DNA from: DATGJX01 sp035279385
Lineage (GTDB): Bacteria; Vulcanimicrobiota; Vulcanimicrobiia; Vulcanimicrobiales; Vulcanimicrobiaceae
Length of the DNA stretch: 26,602 nt
Assembly (NCBI GenBank): GCA_035279385.1
Contig: DATEHZ010000020.1
Location: 1-26,602 of the forward strand
Direction of reading: 5' to 3'
Below, piece after piece: positions 8,038-15,920 of this stretch (within the stretch, counting starts at the first letter, position 1; every line of letters starts with the position of its first letter). The notes below the pieces were generated by a model. It did not search any database, was not told the DNA's origin, and saw nothing but the letters and a program-made list of their open reading frames with translations. A program made the translations under genes and the position numbers.

Positions 8038-9279
8038 ATACGGTAGATCGTTCGTGCGGCTTGCAAGGACGATTTGCGGCCGTACGCCTTCGTCGACGGA
8101 GCGCACGTAGCGCGCCAGCAGCGCGTCGGATCCTTCGTCGTCCGGGATGACGAGCGCGCGTTCGCGCCGCAACGGCTGCGGCGGCGTGCGATCGAATTCG
8201 TCGATCAGATCGCTGATGGCGCGTCCGAGCGGCTTGAGCTGCCGATCGTTCGTGTAAAGGCCGAGATCGTACTCCAAACGGTTGAAGCCGCGCAAATGCG
8301 GATTCACGTCGTGCGAACACCACCAGGTGATACCGAAAAGATGGTCGCACGACGCGGCATTGCGAATCGACGCCTGAGCCCAATGCGGTATCAACTCCTC
8401 GCGCATCCAAACCTTCGAACAGCCGTCCTCCTCGATCCACATCGGGCGGCGGCCGCCGGCGCTGAACGCCTGCATGTACTGCACCAAGAACTCCGCGTAG
8501 TGCGTTGCCGCCGTGCTCAGCGGCCCGTAGCGCGGAAAGATCGGCCCGAAGCCTGCCCACGGATGCACGACGCTCGCGGCGCCCGCTCGCGCCAGCGCGC
8601 GGCGCGTAAACCCTTGCGGTTTGGCTGCCTCGTACGGCCATTTGTCGACGCCGTTGACGTGCATCTTCCCCGGCGCGACGCGCTCGCAATGCGAGAGCAG
8701 CCTCTGCATCCACGCATCGCCCTGCGCGGGCGAGAACGCGACGTGCAGGGGCTGCGTGAACCAATAGATCTCGTTGGCGATGTCGAAACCGAGAAAGCGC
8801 GGGTGCGCGGCAACTTCGCGTGCGATCGCGTCGAATAGGCGCACCTGCGCCTGCACGAGCTCCGCATCGACGATGAAGTTGCGGACGCGTCCGTCGCGGT
8901 TGTCGATCAGATAGGGCGGAACGAACAAAAAACCGCTGAGCTGCCCGTCGAGCACGGTGACTTCCACGTCGAGCCGTACCTCGTGCGCCATGTCGAGCAG
9001 TTGAAGCAGGCGCGAAAGATTTTGCGCGCTGACCGCGGCGGCGTTCGGCTGAAACTCCGGCCAGAGCAGTTGGATGCGAATGTGATCCATACCCAGCGCC
9101 GCGACGTCGTGCAGATCGCGGCGTACGCCGTCGGGATCCCAGTCGCTCCACAGGTACCACCACGTGCGCGACGGCACGTAATTGGCACCGAAGCGCACGC
9201 GGCGCGGCAAAGCGGCGCCGGCGTTCGCGCCCAGCAGCGCGGCAGATGCGGTCCCGGCCAGAAAATCCGCGCGGTTCAT
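8002..9279 (-). CDS. Exported GH5-like glycoside hydrolase
   Basis: A 425-residue (beta/alpha)8 glycosidase resembling the GH5 cellulase/mannanase group. The acid/base is Glu170 in LGFDIANEI (the Asn-Glu of clan A), and the likely nucleophile is Glu283 in MWIEEDG. Aromatic residues near the barrel strands (RTWWYLW, ITWWCSHD) suit sugar binding. The start is set at ATG 9279 because MNRADFLAGTASAALLG then forms an export signal. It looks like a Tat signal but has only one arginine (NRADFL), so Sec export is possible. The frame stays open upstream to 9366 without a signal-like sequence. It is divergent from the serine hydrolase at 9339. The polysaccharide acted on is unknown. Confidence 0.75.
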   Translation of the reverse strand: MNRADFLAGTASAALLGANAGAALPRRVRFGANYVPSRTWWYLWSDWDPDGVRRDLHDVAALGMDHIRIQLLWPEFQPNAAAVSAQNLSRLLQLLDMAHEVRLDVEVTVLDGQLSGFLFVPPYLIDNRDGRVRNFIVDAELVQAQVRLFDAIAREVAAHPRFLGFDIANEIYWFTQPLHVAFSPAQGDAWMQRLLSHCERVAPGKMHVNGVDKWPYEAAKPQGFTRRALARAGAASVVHPWAGFGPIFPRYGPLSTAATHYAEFLVQYMQAFSAGGRRPMWIEEDGCSKVWMREELIPHWAQASIRNAASCDHLFGITWWCSHDVNPHLRGFNRLEYDLGLYTNDRQLKPLGRAISDLIDEFDRTPPQPLRRERALVIPDDEGSDALLARYVRSVDEGVRPQIVLASRTNDLPYLRERGISELIR

Positions 9280-9301
9280 GGCTGCCGGATACGTCGTACG
9301 C

Positions 9302-9332
9302 TTGAAACTTCCGTCCCAATATGGCGTATTCT
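9302..9332 (+). promoter_or_regulatory. Putative promoter of the serine hydrolase gene
   Basis: TTGAAA (9302-9307) and TATTCT (9327-9332) are 19 bp apart in the short divergent gap. The ATG at 9339 begins only 6 nt after the -10 box, so the transcript would be leaderless or nearly so, in keeping with the lack of any ribosome binding site there. The spacing is longer than the ideal 17 bp. Confidence 0.35.
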
Positions 9333-9338
9333 TGAAGT

Positions 9339-10745
9339 ATGAATATGACAAGCCGCGCTGCCGCATGTATGCTGGCGGCCTCGATCTGCGTTCCTCTTGG
9401 TGCGGGCGCCCAAGAGCCGGACCCTATCGCCGCTTCGGTAGCGGCTCGGCTGAGCGCGAATCACGCGCCCGCCGTTTCCGCCGCCCTCATGCAGGAAGGC
9501 ACGGTCACGTTCGTCCGCGCCTTCGGCGAGAAAAACGTCGCCGGGAAGATTCCGGCCGACGAGCACACGCGCTTCGAAATCGGCTCGATCACCAAGCAGT
9601 TTACGGCCGCAGCGATCCTGCAGCTCAAGGAGCAGGGAAAACTCTCGCTCTCCGATCCGCTCGGCAAGTACGTGCCGCAATACGCCACCGGCAAAAACGT
9701 CACGATCGAGCAACTGCTTTGGCAGGTGAGCGGCATTCCGAATTACACGGAAGCAAACCACTTCCTGAGCATCGCCGCGACGCACCCGGCGTCGCTCGAC
9801 GCGGTGCTTGCCCTCATCAAAGGCAAACCGCTGCAATTCAAGCCCGGCACGAAGTGGGCGTACAGCAACACGAATTATTATCTGCTGGGGCGCGTGGTCG
9901 AGGCGGCGTCGGGCATGCCGTGGGAAACGTACGTGCGCACGCACATCTTCGAGCCGGCGGGCATGACGGAATCGACGTTCGCGAACCAGGAGCAATCGGT
10001 CACCGACATGGCGACGGGCTACGAGTTCAAAAAAGGCCGATACGTCGCCGCGCCGGCGCTGGGCGGCTGGGCGTACGCGGCCGGTGCGATCATGAGCACG
10101 AGCGGGGACATGCTCAAATGGGACAGCGCGCTTTTCGGCGGTAAGATCCTCTCGGCGAACGATTTGAAACTCATGACGCAGCCGGGATATCTGCCCAGCG
10201 GCAAGAGCACCGGGTACGGTTTCGGCTGGTTCGTCGATCAGCACGACGGCACCACGCGTATTTGGCACAGCGGCGGCACCTTCGGCTTTGCGGCCGAAAA
10301 CGAGGTCTATCCGAAGCTGAACCAAGCCGTCGTCGCGCTCGAGAACAGTTCCGCCGCGTCGCCGGAACTCGTCACCGCCGGCATCTTCGCCGCGGTAAAC
10401 CCCGCGCTCGTAAAGGCGGAAACCGCCAGCGCCGCAGGTGAAGACGCGGCGATCACCGCGCGGGCGAAAGCGACGTGGGCGATGTTCATCAGCGGCAACG
10501 TCGATCGTTCGCAGCTGGACGATCGCATGAACAAAGCGATGACGCCGCAAGTCCTCTCGGCGGCTGCGGATCAGTTCAAGCCGCTGGGCGCGCCGCAGTC
10601 CTGGGTCTACCGCGGCAAGAAACTCGTCGACGGATACATGACGTACGAGTATCTGGTGACGTTCGGTTCCGGCGTCAAACTCAACGTCACGATGAGCCTG
10701 AACAGGGACGGAAAAATTTCCGGGTATTTCGCCGCGCCGGGATAG
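9339..10745 (+). CDS. Exported serine hydrolase, class C beta-lactamase/DD-peptidase fold
   Basis: A 468-residue penicillin-binding-protein-fold enzyme. A signal peptide spans about 1-24 and ends in GAGA before QEP. The catalytic SxxK is Ser83-Ile-Thr-Lys86 (GSITKQF). The second motif is Tyr176-Ser-Asn178 (WAYSNTNYY), and the third is His311-Ser-Gly (WHSGGTFGF), where lactamases have KTG. The HxG version is common in esterases and D-aminopeptidase-like members, so true beta-lactamase activity is doubtful. After about residue 365 comes an extra domain of roughly 100 residues, with a predicted alpha/beta pattern (VTFGSGVKLNVTMSL), that may aid substrate binding. It acts outside the cytoplasm. 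A hairpin follows the stop. Confidence 0.85.
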   Translation: MNMTSRAAACMLAASICVPLGAGAQEPDPIAASVAARLSANHAPAVSAALMQEGTVTFVRAFGEKNVAGKIPADEHTRFEIGSITKQFTAAAILQLKEQGKLSLSDPLGKYVPQYATGKNVTIEQLLWQVSGIPNYTEANHFLSIAATHPASLDAVLALIKGKPLQFKPGTKWAYSNTNYYLLGRVVEAASGMPWETYVRTHIFEPAGMTESTFANQEQSVTDMATGYEFKKGRYVAAPALGGWAYAAGAIMSTSGDMLKWDSALFGGKILSANDLKLMTQPGYLPSGKSTGYGFGWFVDQHDGTTRIWHSGGTFGFAAENEVYPKLNQAVVALENSSAASPELVTAGIFAAVNPALVKAETASAAGEDAAITARAKATWAMFISGNVDRSQLDDRMNKAMTPQVLSAAADQFKPLGAPQSWVYRGKKLVDGYMTYEYLVTFGSGVKLNVTMSLNRDGKISGYFAAPG

Positions 10746-10755
10746 GTCAGCGGGC

Positions 10756-10772
10756 GCGAGCGTGTCGCTCGC
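10756..10772 (+). terminator. Short hairpin after the serine hydrolase
   Basis: GCGAGCG (10756-10762), loop TGT, CGCTCGC (10766-10772): a perfect 7-bp, all-but-one G/C stem starting 11 nt after the stop codon. There is no T-tract after it, so it is either a weak intrinsic terminator or an mRNA 3'-end stabiliser. Confidence 0.4.
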
Positions 10773-10814
10773 AGTGCTAGGATAAACGCGGTCTGTCTGC
10801 GCGTGTCCATTTCG

Positions 10815-10857
10815 AAACCGTTCGTTCGTCGTACTGATTAAAGCGGCAAAACGGTTT
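10815..10857 (+). promoter_or_regulatory. Inverted repeat in the sigma-factor leader
   Basis: AAACCGTT (10815-10822) and AACGGTTT (10850-10857) form a perfect 8-bp inverted repeat with a 27-nt spacer. The right arm ends one base before the GGAG ribosome binding site (10859-10862) of the sigma gene. It may be an operator or an RNA stem that affects initiation. GAAAC at 10814 also resembles an ECF -35 element, but no convincing -10 box stands at the right distance. Confidence 0.35.
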
Positions 10858-10867
10858 TGGAGATGAC

Positions 10868-11359
10868 ATGGGAGATTCACATTTCGCGCAGACGCTTGCG
10901 CGGCATCGTTCGGTTATGCTCGAACGCGCCAAGGCGATCGTACGGAACCCCGCCGACGCGGAAGACGTCGTCCAGGAAGCACTCGAGCGCGCGTGGCGCT
11001 CGCGCGGACGATTTACGCCGGGTGCGAAGGCCGCTCCCTGGCTGCTGAAAATCACGCAGAACGCGGCATTGAGTTTGCTGCGCCGGCGGCCCGGCACTCA
11101 ATTCGGAGAGACGAGCGTCGTGGCGACGCATAACGGCCCGGATGACGACGTGCTGCGCTACGAAAGTACGGCGTCTATTGCGCGCGCGGTTCGCGATCTC
11201 GCGCCCAGCCATCGCCGCGCGTTTTTGCTGCACGATCTGCACGGGTACTCGAGCCGCGAAATCTCGATGCACCTGCAATTGCCCTACCACACCGTGCGCA
11301 CCCATTTGCATCGCGCACGCCATCAGCTTCGGCGCGCGCTGGTCGGAGGCGAATCGTGA
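10868..11359 (+). CDS. ECF-type RNA polymerase sigma factor
   Basis: A 163-residue alternative sigma factor with only regions 2 and 4, as usual for the extracytoplasmic-function class. Region 2 (about 8-75) contains NPADAEDVVQEALERAWRS and TPGAKAAPWLLKITQNAALSLLRRR. After an acidic linker, region 4 (about 105-158) has LAPSHRRAFLLHDLHGYSSREIS and LPYHTVRTHLHRARHQLRRAL, the -35-reading helix-turn-helix. GGAG lies five nt before the ATG. No anti-sigma gene adjoins it; instead the stop overlaps the GTG of an RND pump gene (GTGA). Control may therefore be transcriptional or through a partner elsewhere. Confidence 0.92.
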   Translation: MGDSHFAQTLARHRSVMLERAKAIVRNPADAEDVVQEALERAWRSRGRFTPGAKAAPWLLKITQNAALSLLRRRPGTQFGETSVVATHNGPDDDVLRYESTASIARAVRDLAPSHRRAFLLHDLHGYSSREISMHLQLPYHTVRTHLHRARHQLRRALVGGES

Positions 11360-14300
11360 TTTCCGCATTTCTTCGCCGTCCCGTACTGGCGGGCGTCGCG
11401 TCCGCGGTCATCATGATCGCCGGACTCATCGCGATACCGGCGCTGCCCATCGCGCAATATCCAAAAGTTGCACCGCCCGAAGTGACCGTAACGACCAACT
11501 ACATCGGCGCTAACGCCGAAGCGGTAGAAAGTTCGGTCACCACGCCGTTGGAAGAGGCGATCAACGGCGTTCCCGGTCTGCGCTATCTGCGATCCACGAG
11601 CAGCAACGACGGGACGTCCGTCATTACCGCGACGTTCAACCTCGGACGCGATCTGGACACGGCGCAGTCCGACGTGCAAAACGCGGTGCTCAGCGCGACC
11701 GGACGGCTGCCCGACGCGGTACGCCAAACCGGTGTCTCCGTCAAGAAATCGTCGGCGGCAATTATTTTGGGCGTCGGCATCATGTCCGACGGCCGCATGC
11801 CCGAGAACGATTTAAGCGATTACGCCGAGCATCACGTCGTCGACGCGCTCAAACGCGTGCCGGGTGTCGAGGACGTGATCGTCTTCGGCCTTCGGCGCTA
11901 CGCGATGCGTATTTGGCTCGATCCGGTGCGATTGCAGGCCGAGGGCCTTGCGGTGAACGACGTCGTCTCGGCGCTCAAGAGTCAAAATCTGCAAGTTGCG
12001 GCCGGTGCGGTCGGTGCGCCGCCGACAAACGGCCGGCAATACTATCAGTTGCAGCTCAACGTAAACGGGCGGCTGACGACGCCCGAGCAGTTCGACCGCA
12101 TCATCTTGAAGACGGCCCAGGGCGGCGCGTACGTTCGGCTTGCCGACGTCGGCCGCGCGGAGCTGGGCGCGGAGGACTATTCGACCGCCGCGCACTGGAA
12201 CGGCAAATACACGATCGGATTCGGCGTCATCCAGGCCCAAGACGCGAACGCGCTCGACGTTGCCACGAAAGTCCGGCAGGCACTGGCGGATCTCTCGAAG
12301 ACGTTCCCGCCCGGCGTCTCGTATGTGATTCCGTTTGATGCGACGCTGTTCGTCCGAGAATCGATTCGCGAAGTCGTCACGACGCTGCTCATCGCGATTG
12401 CGCTCGTCGTGCTGGTGATCTACGTCTTTTTGCAAAACTGGCGAATGACGCTCGTTCCGGCGATCACGATTCCCGTCTCGCTGATCGGAACGTTCGCGCT
12501 GCTCAAACTGCTCGGATTCTCAATCAACACGCTCACGCTTTTCGGCATTACGCTCGCCACCGGCTTGGTGGTCGACGACGCGATCGTCGTGATAGAAAAT
12601 ATCGCGCGCTTCGTGCAAGAGAAGCACATGAATCCGTTCGCCGGCGCGGCCTCGGCGATGAAAGAGATTACGGGCGCCGTGGTCGCGACCTCGCTCGTGC
12701 TGCTCGCCGTCTTCATCCCCGTAGGCTTTTTCCCGGGGTCGACGGGCGTACTGTACAAGCAATTCGCGATCACCATTGCGTGCTCGATCTCGATCTCGCT
12801 TTTTACCGCCCTGACGCTCGCACCGTCGCTCTCCGCGATGCTGCTCGGGCGGCCGCATCGCGAACCGGGGATCTTCCGCGGTATCAACGCGGCAATTAAA
12901 GCCGCCCGTAAAGCCTATCACGAGTTCCTGCCGCATGTGCTCGAGCGCCCGGCGCTCGTGCTCGCGGTCTTCGCCGGCATTCTGGCGCTCACGGTGTTTA
13001 CGTACGCGCGCACGCCGAACGCGTTCATTCCCGACGAGGATCAAGGCTATCTCATCGTCGTGCTTCAGGCGCCGGTCGGTACGTCCGTGGACTACGAACG
13101 CCGCGCGGCTGCGCACGTGGGGGCGCGGCTGCAGCAAATCGTCCCCGAGGCGGAGGGTGTGTTTTCGGTTGACGGCTTCGGCTTTACCGGCAACGCGCCG
13201 AATCGCGGCGTCATGTTTCTTCCGCTCAAACCATGGTCGGAGCGGCGCGGAGCCGGGCACGACTTCCGTTCGATTCTCGGCCGTATCTACGGCGCGTTTG
13301 CATCGGAAACGGACGCGCAGGTCTTCGCTTTCAATCCGCCGCCGGTTCAAGGTATCGGCAACTTCGGCGGTTTCCAGTTCCAAGTTTTGGACGAAGGCAA
13401 CGCGGGATTCGATCGGATGACGGGCGACACGTACCGTCTGCTGGGTGCCGCAAACGCGGATCCGCGCCTTGCCGCGGTATTCACCACGTTTCGCAGCGAC
13501 CTGCCGCAGCTGAACGTCACGGTCGATCGCACCAAGGCCGAGGCGCTGCACATTCCGTTTAGCGATGTTGCCGGCACGCTCGGTACGTTCATGGGATCGC
13601 AGTACGTCAACGACTTCGACTTGAACAACCGGTCGTATCGCGTCTACGTGCAGGCCGAGAACGGGTACCGCGACGATCCGAACGGGCTCTCCCGCATGTA
13701 CGTGCGCTCGCCCGACGGCGGCCTCGTGCCGCTGAGCGCGCTCCTAACGCAGTCGCAAACCCGAGTGCCGACCGAGATCTCGCATTTCAATCTGTTCCGT
13801 TCGATTGAAGTTGACGGCGCGCCGAAACCGGGCGTCGGCTCGGGTGAGGCGATCGCGGCGATGGAATCCGCGGCGAAAACCACGCTGCCCGCCGGCATGA
13901 ATTACGCCTGGTTCGGCCTCTCGCTGGATCAGATCGAGGGGGGACACCTCGCGACGATTATCTTTGCGCTGGGTGTCGTCTTCGTGTTCCTCGTTCTGGC
14001 CGCGCAGTACGAGAACTTTTGGGATCCGTTCATTATTCTGCTCGCGGTGCCGGTCGCGGTGCTGGGAGCGCTGTGGGCGATCGGTATCCGTCATTTCCCG
14101 AGCGACGTGTTCGTGCAGGTGGGTCTGGTAATGCTCATCGGCTTGGCGTCAAAGAACGCGATCCTGATCGTGGAATTCGCAAATCAGCTTCGCGCACAGG
14201 GTTTGACTGCGGCGCAGGCGGTTCGCGCGGCCGCGGAGACTCGTTTCCGGCCGATCGTCATGACCTCGCTCGCCTTCATCTTCGGCATCATGCCGCTGGT

Positions 14301-14550
14301 TTGGGCGACCGGCGCGGGAAGCGCAAGCCGGAATTCGCTGGGAACGGCGGTGTTCGGCGGCATGATCGTCTCGACCGTGCTGAATCTGGTGTTCGTGCCG
14401 GTGCTCTACGTCGCGGTATCGGCGCTCCGCAAGCGTACCGACGTCCGCACGGCGTACGCCCCGTCGCATTCGACCTCCGGCAACGGCGCGAAGATACACA
14501 TCGAAACCGGCGTAGCGACAAACTATCTGTACGGCAACGAGGAAGACTAG
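11356..14550 (+). CDS. RND efflux pump permease (HAE1/AcrB type)
   Basis: A 1064-residue inner-membrane proton/drug antiporter with the duplicated RND plan: TM1 near the N-terminus (RRPVLAGVASAVIMIAGLI), a large periplasmic loop, TM2-6, TM7 at about 535, a second loop, and TM8-12. The proton-relay residues are kept: Asp407-Asp408 in GLVVDDAIVVIEN (the same numbers as AcrB), Lys933 in LASKNAILIVEFAN, and Arg/Thr in RFRPIVMTS. It starts at GTG overlapping the sigma-factor stop, with GGAGG six nt upstream. No membrane-fusion adaptor or TolC-like channel lies in the window, so partners must be encoded elsewhere. The last 40 residues are hydrophilic. The substrate is unknown. Confidence 0.93.
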   Translation: MISAFLRRPVLAGVASAVIMIAGLIAIPALPIAQYPKVAPPEVTVTTNYIGANAEAVESSVTTPLEEAINGVPGLRYLRSTSSNDGTSVITATFNLGRDLDTAQSDVQNAVLSATGRLPDAVRQTGVSVKKSSAAIILGVGIMSDGRMPENDLSDYAEHHVVDALKRVPGVEDVIVFGLRRYAMRIWLDPVRLQAEGLAVNDVVSALKSQNLQVAAGAVGAPPTNGRQYYQLQLNVNGRLTTPEQFDRIILKTAQGGAYVRLADVGRAELGAEDYSTAAHWNGKYTIGFGVIQAQDANALDVATKVRQALADLSKTFPPGVSYVIPFDATLFVRESIREVVTTLLIAIALVVLVIYVFLQNWRMTLVPAITIPVSLIGTFALLKLLGFSINTLTLFGITLATGLVVDDAIVVIENIARFVQEKHMNPFAGAASAMKEITGAVVATSLVLLAVFIPVGFFPGSTGVLYKQFAITIACSISISLFTALTLAPSLSAMLLGRPHREPGIFRGINAAIKAARKAYHEFLPHVLERPALVLAVFAGILALTVFTYARTPNAFIPDEDQGYLIVVLQAPVGTSVDYERRAAAHVGARLQQIVPEAEGVFSVDGFGFTGNAPNRGVMFLPLKPWSERRGAGHDFRSILGRIYGAFASETDAQVFAFNPPPVQGIGNFGGFQFQVLDEGNAGFDRMTGDTYRLLGAANADPRLAAVFTTFRSDLPQLNVTVDRTKAEALHIPFSDVAGTLGTFMGSQYVNDFDLNNRSYRVYVQAENGYRDDPNGLSRMYVRSPDGGLVPLSALLTQSQTRVPTEISHFNLFRSIEVDGAPKPGVGSGEAIAAMESAAKTTLPAGMNYAWFGLSLDQIEGGHLATIIFALGVVFVFLVLAAQYENFWDPFIILLAVPVAVLGALWAIGIRHFPSDVFVQVGLVMLIGLASKNAILIVEFANQLRAQGLTAAQAVRAAAETRFRPIVMTSLAFIFGIMPLVWATGAGSASRNSLGTAVFGGMIVSTVLNLVFVPVLYVAVSALRKRTDVRTAYAPSHSTSGNGAKIHIETGVATNYLYGNEED

Positions 14551-14565
14551 CGCCTTCGCCCCCGC

Positions 14566-15918
14566 TCAGCGCAGCATATATTCGACGTCGGATGCGCCGG
14601 TCGGATAGGCAAAAAGCGAATCCGCGACGCTCTTCGCGTCGAGGCCGTGGCGAATCGCAAGCGCTAGAACGTTGATCTGATCCTCGGCGTGCGGACCCAG
14701 CACCGTGGCGCCGAGGATCTTTCCGGTTCGCTTCTCGCGCACGGTTTTGAAGCACGCCGCGCGACCGGCGACTTGGCGCGTCGAGTACCAGTCCGTCATC
14801 TCGCCCGCGCTCACGTCGACGTCGATGCCGCGCTCGCGGGCCTGCGCTTGGTTCAGTCCCACCGAACCCAGGGGCGGAATCGTGTAGACCATCGTCGCCA
14901 AGCCCGCGAAATTCGGGGCGCGCGTATTACCTGAGAGCAGATTCTGCGCGGCAATCTCGCCGGTATATGCGGCAATCGGCGTAAGCGGAAGGCCGCCGCT
15001 ATCCGCGGCGTCGCCCGCGGCGTAGACGCGCGCGTTGCTGGTGCTCTGCAGAAACTCGTTGACCTTTACGCCCTTTTTCGTGCGTTCGATGCCGGCCGCG
15101 TCGAGTGCGAGCGCTTCCAGATTCGGCGTACGCCCCGCCGCCAGCACGCCCGCGTCGGCGCGGAAGGCGCGCGTCTGTCCGTTCTGCGTTGCACGAGCGA
15201 CAATCCCGTCCGCGTCACGCTCGACGGAGACGACGGGCGTTTCCAGGTGAATCGTTATACCGGCGGCGCGACTGGCGTCGAGCAGCTGCCGGACGATATC
15301 CGCGTCGAACCCCGCGAGCGGATGCGCGTCGTTGTTCAAAATCGTTACCTGCGCGCCTGCGCGCGCCGCGACGTGCGCGAACTCGAACGCGATATATCCG
15401 CCTCCGACGAAGAGGAGCGAGCGCGGCATCCGTTCGAGATCCATGAACGTTTCGCTCGTGTACAGGATGTCGTCGCCCTGTGCGACGTGCATCTCGTGCG
15501 CGCCCGACGCGATGACGACGTGCCCGGCACGAAGCAGGTCGCCCTCGACGCGCAGCGCGTCCTCGTCGACGAAGCGCGCTTGCCCGCGCAGCGCGACGAT
15601 CCCCGCGCCATCGTAGCTCTGCAGGCGCTGCTGCGGCACCGGATCCGTGAAGGTGCGCTTGAAGCGCAGCAAGTCCGGCCACGAGATGGCGGGCGCGCCG
15701 TTCACGACGCCGATATCCGCCAGCCGCTGCGCCGCGTCGACGACGCGCGCGGCGTGAACCAGGACTTTCTTCGGATCGCATCCGCGCAAGGCGCAGGTGC
15801 CTCCGAACGGCGCTTCGTCGATCACGGCGACCGACTTGCCTCGCTCGCGGAGCGTCAACGCGGCCTGCGTTCCGGCGCTTCCGCTTCCGACCACCACGAC
15901 GTCGAAGTTGCGCTCCAT
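14566..15918 (-). CDS. FAD-dependent pyridine nucleotide-disulfide oxidoreductase
   Basis: A 450-residue flavoenzyme of the glutathione reductase/dihydrolipoamide dehydrogenase/MerA family. The FAD-binding GSGSAG is at 11-16, and the redox-active pair Cys42/Cys47 lies in GGTCALRGCDPKK. The NAD(P)-binding GGGYIAFEFAH comes mid-protein, the second FAD contact is VYAAGDAADS, and there is a C-terminal dimerisation domain. The usual C-terminal catalytic HPTxxE is replaced by AYPTGASD (Tyr438 in place of His), so it belongs to a divergent subgroup and the acceptor cannot be named. ATG 15918 is chosen over TTG 15924 because GAGGAA lies six nt upstream of it. It follows the hydratase gene with a two-base gap, so the two are one operon. 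Confidence 0.88.
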   Translation of the reverse strand: MERNFDVVVVGSGSAGTQAALTLRERGKSVAVIDEAPFGGTCALRGCDPKKVLVHAARVVDAAQRLADIGVVNGAPAISWPDLLRFKRTFTDPVPQQRLQSYDGAGIVALRGQARFVDEDALRVEGDLLRAGHVVIASGAHEMHVAQGDDILYTSETFMDLERMPRSLLFVGGGYIAFEFAHVAARAGAQVTILNNDAHPLAGFDADIVRQLLDASRAAGITIHLETPVVSVERDADGIVARATQNGQTRAFRADAGVLAAGRTPNLEALALDAAGIERTKKGVKVNEFLQSTSNARVYAAGDAADSGGLPLTPIAAYTGEIAAQNLLSGNTRAPNFAGLATMVYTIPPLGSVGLNQAQARERGIDVDVSAGEMTDWYSTRQVAGRAACFKTVREKRTGKILGATVLGPHAEDQINVLALAIRHGLDAKSVADSLFAYPTGASDVEYMLR

Positions 15919-15920
15919 CT

